A DNA stretch of 64,000 nt from Azospirillum tabaci. Its GTDB lineage: Bacteria; Pseudomonadota; Alphaproteobacteria; Azospirillales; Azospirillaceae. Numbering within the stretch: position 1 is the stretch's first letter; each line of letters begins with the position of its first letter. Shown here in pieces: positions 62,347 to 64,000 of the stretch. The translations under genes and the position numbers were made by a program. The stretch is taken from positions 163,993 through 227,992 of the forward strand of contig NZ_JACCJY010000007.1 of NCBI RefSeq assembly GCF_014596085.1. The letters are read 5' to 3'. Under the pieces are notes generated by a model. The model was not told where the DNA came from. It searched no databases and saw nothing but the letters and a program-made list of their open reading frames with translations.

Positions 62347-62937
62347 ATGATCCGTATGCCGAGTGTGAAAAAGCAATCCGGGACGGTGATGAAGGACGAG
62401 TTGGGACAGCATTTGGACGTTCTGAGGCGCTATGCCCTGGTCCTGATGCGCGACCCCGATCAGGCGGAGGACCTTGTCCAGGAGGCGCTCGTCAAGGCCA
62501 TCGAAGGGGCGTCGTCCTTCACGGACGGACGCGACCTGCGCAAGTGGCTGCTCGCCATCGTCCACAACACCTTCGTGGACCGCTGGCGGCGCCAGCAGGC
62601 CGAACGCCAGGCGACCGGGGAACTCATCTCGATGGCGGAGGAAGGCTCCCCGCCCGCGCAGTTGAGCCACGTCCATCTGGGCCAGACCATCGCGGCCCTG
62701 ATGACCCTGCCGGTCGAACAGCGGGAGGCCTTGGTGCTTGTGGCTCTCGACGGCATGTCCTACCGGGACGCCGCCGAATGCCTGGGCATCCCCGTGGGCA
62801 CCCTGATGTCCCGCCTGGGCCGTGCGCGCGACGCGCTGCGGGCCAAGACGGGCGGCGGGCGCCAGCCGGCGTCAGACCAATCCGACCGCACCCCATCAGA
62901 CCCGGTCCAGCGCCCCCCGTTGCGCGTGGTGAAATGA
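62347..62937 (+). CDS. ECF-type RNA polymerase sigma factor
   Basis: The protein has 196 aa if started at ATG 62347; Met15 (62389) is an equally possible start since region 2 begins just after it. Sigma region 2 is LRRYALVLMRDPDQAEDLVQ ... RKWLLAIVHNTFVDRWRR, and region 4 is LPVEQREALVLVALDGMSY plus an HTH (AAECLGIPVGTLMSRLGRAR). The Pro/Ser/Asp-rich C-terminal tail is about 30 residues. Its stop overlaps the start of the next gene, its likely anti-sigma factor. No GGAAC-type autoregulatory promoter is visible. Confidence 0.92.
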   Translation: MIRMPSVKKQSGTVMKDELGQHLDVLRRYALVLMRDPDQAEDLVQEALVKAIEGASSFTDGRDLRKWLLAIVHNTFVDRWRRQQAERQATGELISMAEEGSPPAQLSHVHLGQTIAALMTLPVEQREALVLVALDGMSYRDAAECLGIPVGTLMSRLGRARDALRAKTGGGRQPASDQSDRTPSDPVQRPPLRVVK

Positions 62938-63815
62938 CGATGAACGAACCGATCAGCGACATCGACCTGAACGCCTATGTGGACGGCGAACTCGACGCGC
63001 AGCGCCGCATCGAGGTGGAAGCCTACCTGGAGGCCAATCCGGAGGAGGCCGCCCGCGTCATGCACGACATGCGGGTGCGCGACGAGATCCGGCTGTTCAT
63101 GGCTGGCCCGGCCGTGGAGAAGGCGGAGCCGGAGATGGCCGCGTCCGAACCGGTCACGGCGCCGATGCAGCCGGCGGTCAGCGCCAGCGCGCCGCTGCCG
63201 CGGCGCAAGCAGTGGGGCGCCCTGTGGCGCCGCCCGGCGGCGGAACTGATGAACCGGGCGCGGGCGCGCGCCGCCAAGGGGTCGGGCCGCGGACGGCGCG
63301 CCGTGGCGGCGCTGTGCCTCGTCGGGCTCGGCTGGACGGCGCACAGCGCGGTCTCGTCGCTCTCGGTCAACCCCGTCGCCACGGCCCACGCGGCCACCCA
63401 CTACATCACCATCGCGGCCCAGACCCACCAGCAGGCGCTGCACAGCGGGATCGACTTCAAACCCTTCGCCGACGCCGCTCATTCGCTGGTGAACCGGCTC
63501 GCCTCCGCCAATCCGGAGGTCGCGGTGCCGATCCCGCAGCTCGACATCGGACAGGCGCCGGACGGGCTGCGCACGGTGGCCTGGGACGGCGGAGTCGCGG
63601 TGCAGGCGGCCTACCGCCACGGCGGGTCGGAGCTGATCACGCTGTTCGCCAGCGAGGTCGACCGCTTCGCCGTCACCGAACCCCAGGCGGAGCGGATCGG
63701 CAACGTCTCGGTCGCCTACTGGCAGGTCGGGACGACGGTCTACGCGCTGTGCGGCGAGCAGCCGGAAAAGGAAATCCTGGCCCACGCCCGCGACGCCCGC
63801 ATGGCGTGGTTCTAA
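62934..63815 (+). CDS. Membrane-anchored anti-sigma factor
   Basis: ATG 62934 overlaps the sigma-factor stop; ATG 62940 is an alternative. The 293-aa protein starts with an anti-sigma-type helical segment (DIDLNAYVDGELDAQRRIEV, YLEANPEEAARVMHDM) that lacks the HxxxCxxC zinc motif. A basic/Pro linker and one membrane helix (AVAALCLVGLGWTAHSAVSS) follow at about 120-140, then a periplasmic domain of about 150 residues. It probably holds the ECF sigma factor at the membrane and releases it on an envelope signal. Confidence 0.88.
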   Translation: MTMNEPISDIDLNAYVDGELDAQRRIEVEAYLEANPEEAARVMHDMRVRDEIRLFMAGPAVEKAEPEMAASEPVTAPMQPAVSASAPLPRRKQWGALWRRPAAELMNRARARAAKGSGRGRRAVAALCLVGLGWTAHSAVSSLSVNPVATAHAATHYITIAAQTHQQALHSGIDFKPFADAAHSLVNRLASANPEVAVPIPQLDIGQAPDGLRTVAWDGGVAVQAAYRHGGSELITLFASEVDRFAVTEPQAERIGNVSVAYWQVGTTVYALCGEQPEKEILAHARDARMAWF

Positions 63816-63830
63816 GCCAAGCGCGCCGAA

Positions 63831-63860
63831 CAATAAGCATCCGAACGACAAGCATCCGAA
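63831..63860. repeat. 15-bp tandem duplication between the anti-sigma and Bax-inhibitor genes
   Basis: CAATAAGCATCCGAA and CGACAAGCATCCGAA lie side by side (12 of 15 identical) between the stop at 63815 and the start at 63876. Confidence 0.8.
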
Positions 63861-63875
63861 GGACATGGTGAGACA

Positions 63876-64000
63876 ATGAGCGGACCCTTCTACGGCAACC
63901 AATTCGGCACCGCCGCGCCGGCCTACGGCGCGGCGTTCGACGAGGGCCTGCGCAAGCACATGCTGCGGGTCTACAACTTCATGATGCTCGGCCTGGGCGT
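63876..64000 (+). CDS. Bax inhibitor-1/YccA family membrane protein (3' partial)
   Basis: ATG 63876 opens a frame to the window end (41 codons). The visible part, with a Gly/Tyr/Ala-rich start, then FDEGLRKHMLRVYNFMMLGL entering the first membrane helix, matches the N-terminus of bacterial Bax inhibitor-1 family proteins. Members are seven-helix inner-membrane proteins, some of them pH-sensitive calcium leak channels. The remainder lies outside the window. Confidence 0.8.
   Translation, partial: MSGPFYGNQFGTAAPAYGAAFDEGLRKHMLRVYNFMMLGLG

Overview
The window is high-GC DNA from an alphaproteobacterium. The gene families, the FixK/Crp-like regulator, the EcfG-type promoter and the many TRAP/ABC uptake genes suggest a Rhodospirillales member close to Azospirillum. 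That placement is inferred from gene content only. I saw no rRNA, tRNA, IS element, prophage or CRISPR array. Coding density is high, with about 52 genes, two of them cut by the window edges.

Region 1 (1-11.4 kb) is a loose set of singly transcribed genes: a hybrid histidine kinase (partial), a 62-residue protein behind a clear sigma-70 promoter, a degenerate patatin-like protein, a methyltransferase, two small proteins, an RNase J-like nuclease, a BON-domain protein with a long Tyr/Gly/Arg/Asp low-complexity region, a GH15 glycosidase with a consensus EcfG promoter, and an exported beta-helix protein.

Region 2 (11.7-15.5 kb) holds four paralogous NarL/LuxR-type regulators whose receiver domains all lack the phosphoacceptor Asp; one also lacks the HTH. 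They sit beside region 3 (15.6-37.3 kb), an exopolysaccharide locus. On the minus strand it has UDP-glucuronate decarboxylase, polyprenyl-P sugar transferase, two RfbE-like SDRs, a WecG-type and a GT4 glycosyltransferase, another SDR and UDP-glucose dehydrogenase. On the plus strand it has a Wzc-type tyrosine autokinase, an oxidoreductase-SDR fusion, a flippase, a GT4 enzyme and a Wzy/ligase. A large leaderless beta-helix protein, paralogous to the one in region 1, closes the locus. Together these make nucleotide sugars (UDP-GlcA, UDP-Xyl and others), assemble a lipid-linked repeat, flip, polymerise and export it.

Region 3b (37.7-52.9 kb) is a catabolic locus next to a LysR regulator: an M20 deacylase, a peptide-type ABC importer, a ketopantoate-reductase-like enzyme, an N-carbamoyl/allantoate-type M20 hydrolase, a histone-deacetylase-family amidohydrolase, an acetolactate-synthase-like TPP enzyme, a beta-keto acid cleavage enzyme and an EamA exporter. 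The substrate is unknown. GC-rich palindromic repeats of one family separate its gene blocks.

Region 4 (52.8-60.2 kb) is a second catabolic cassette: a LacI repressor divergent from a TRAP transporter, a VOC protein, a RuBisCO-like protein with the KxDE motif intact, and a DUF1537 four-carbon acid sugar kinase. It looks like a sugar-acid pathway related to, but less complete than, known RuBisCO-like apiose routes. It is the best candidate here for an undescribed system.

Region 5 (60.4-64 kb) has regulators and housekeeping genes: a Crp/Fnr protein, a single-domain response regulator, HU, an ECF sigma/anti-sigma pair and the start of a Bax inhibitor-1 family membrane protein.
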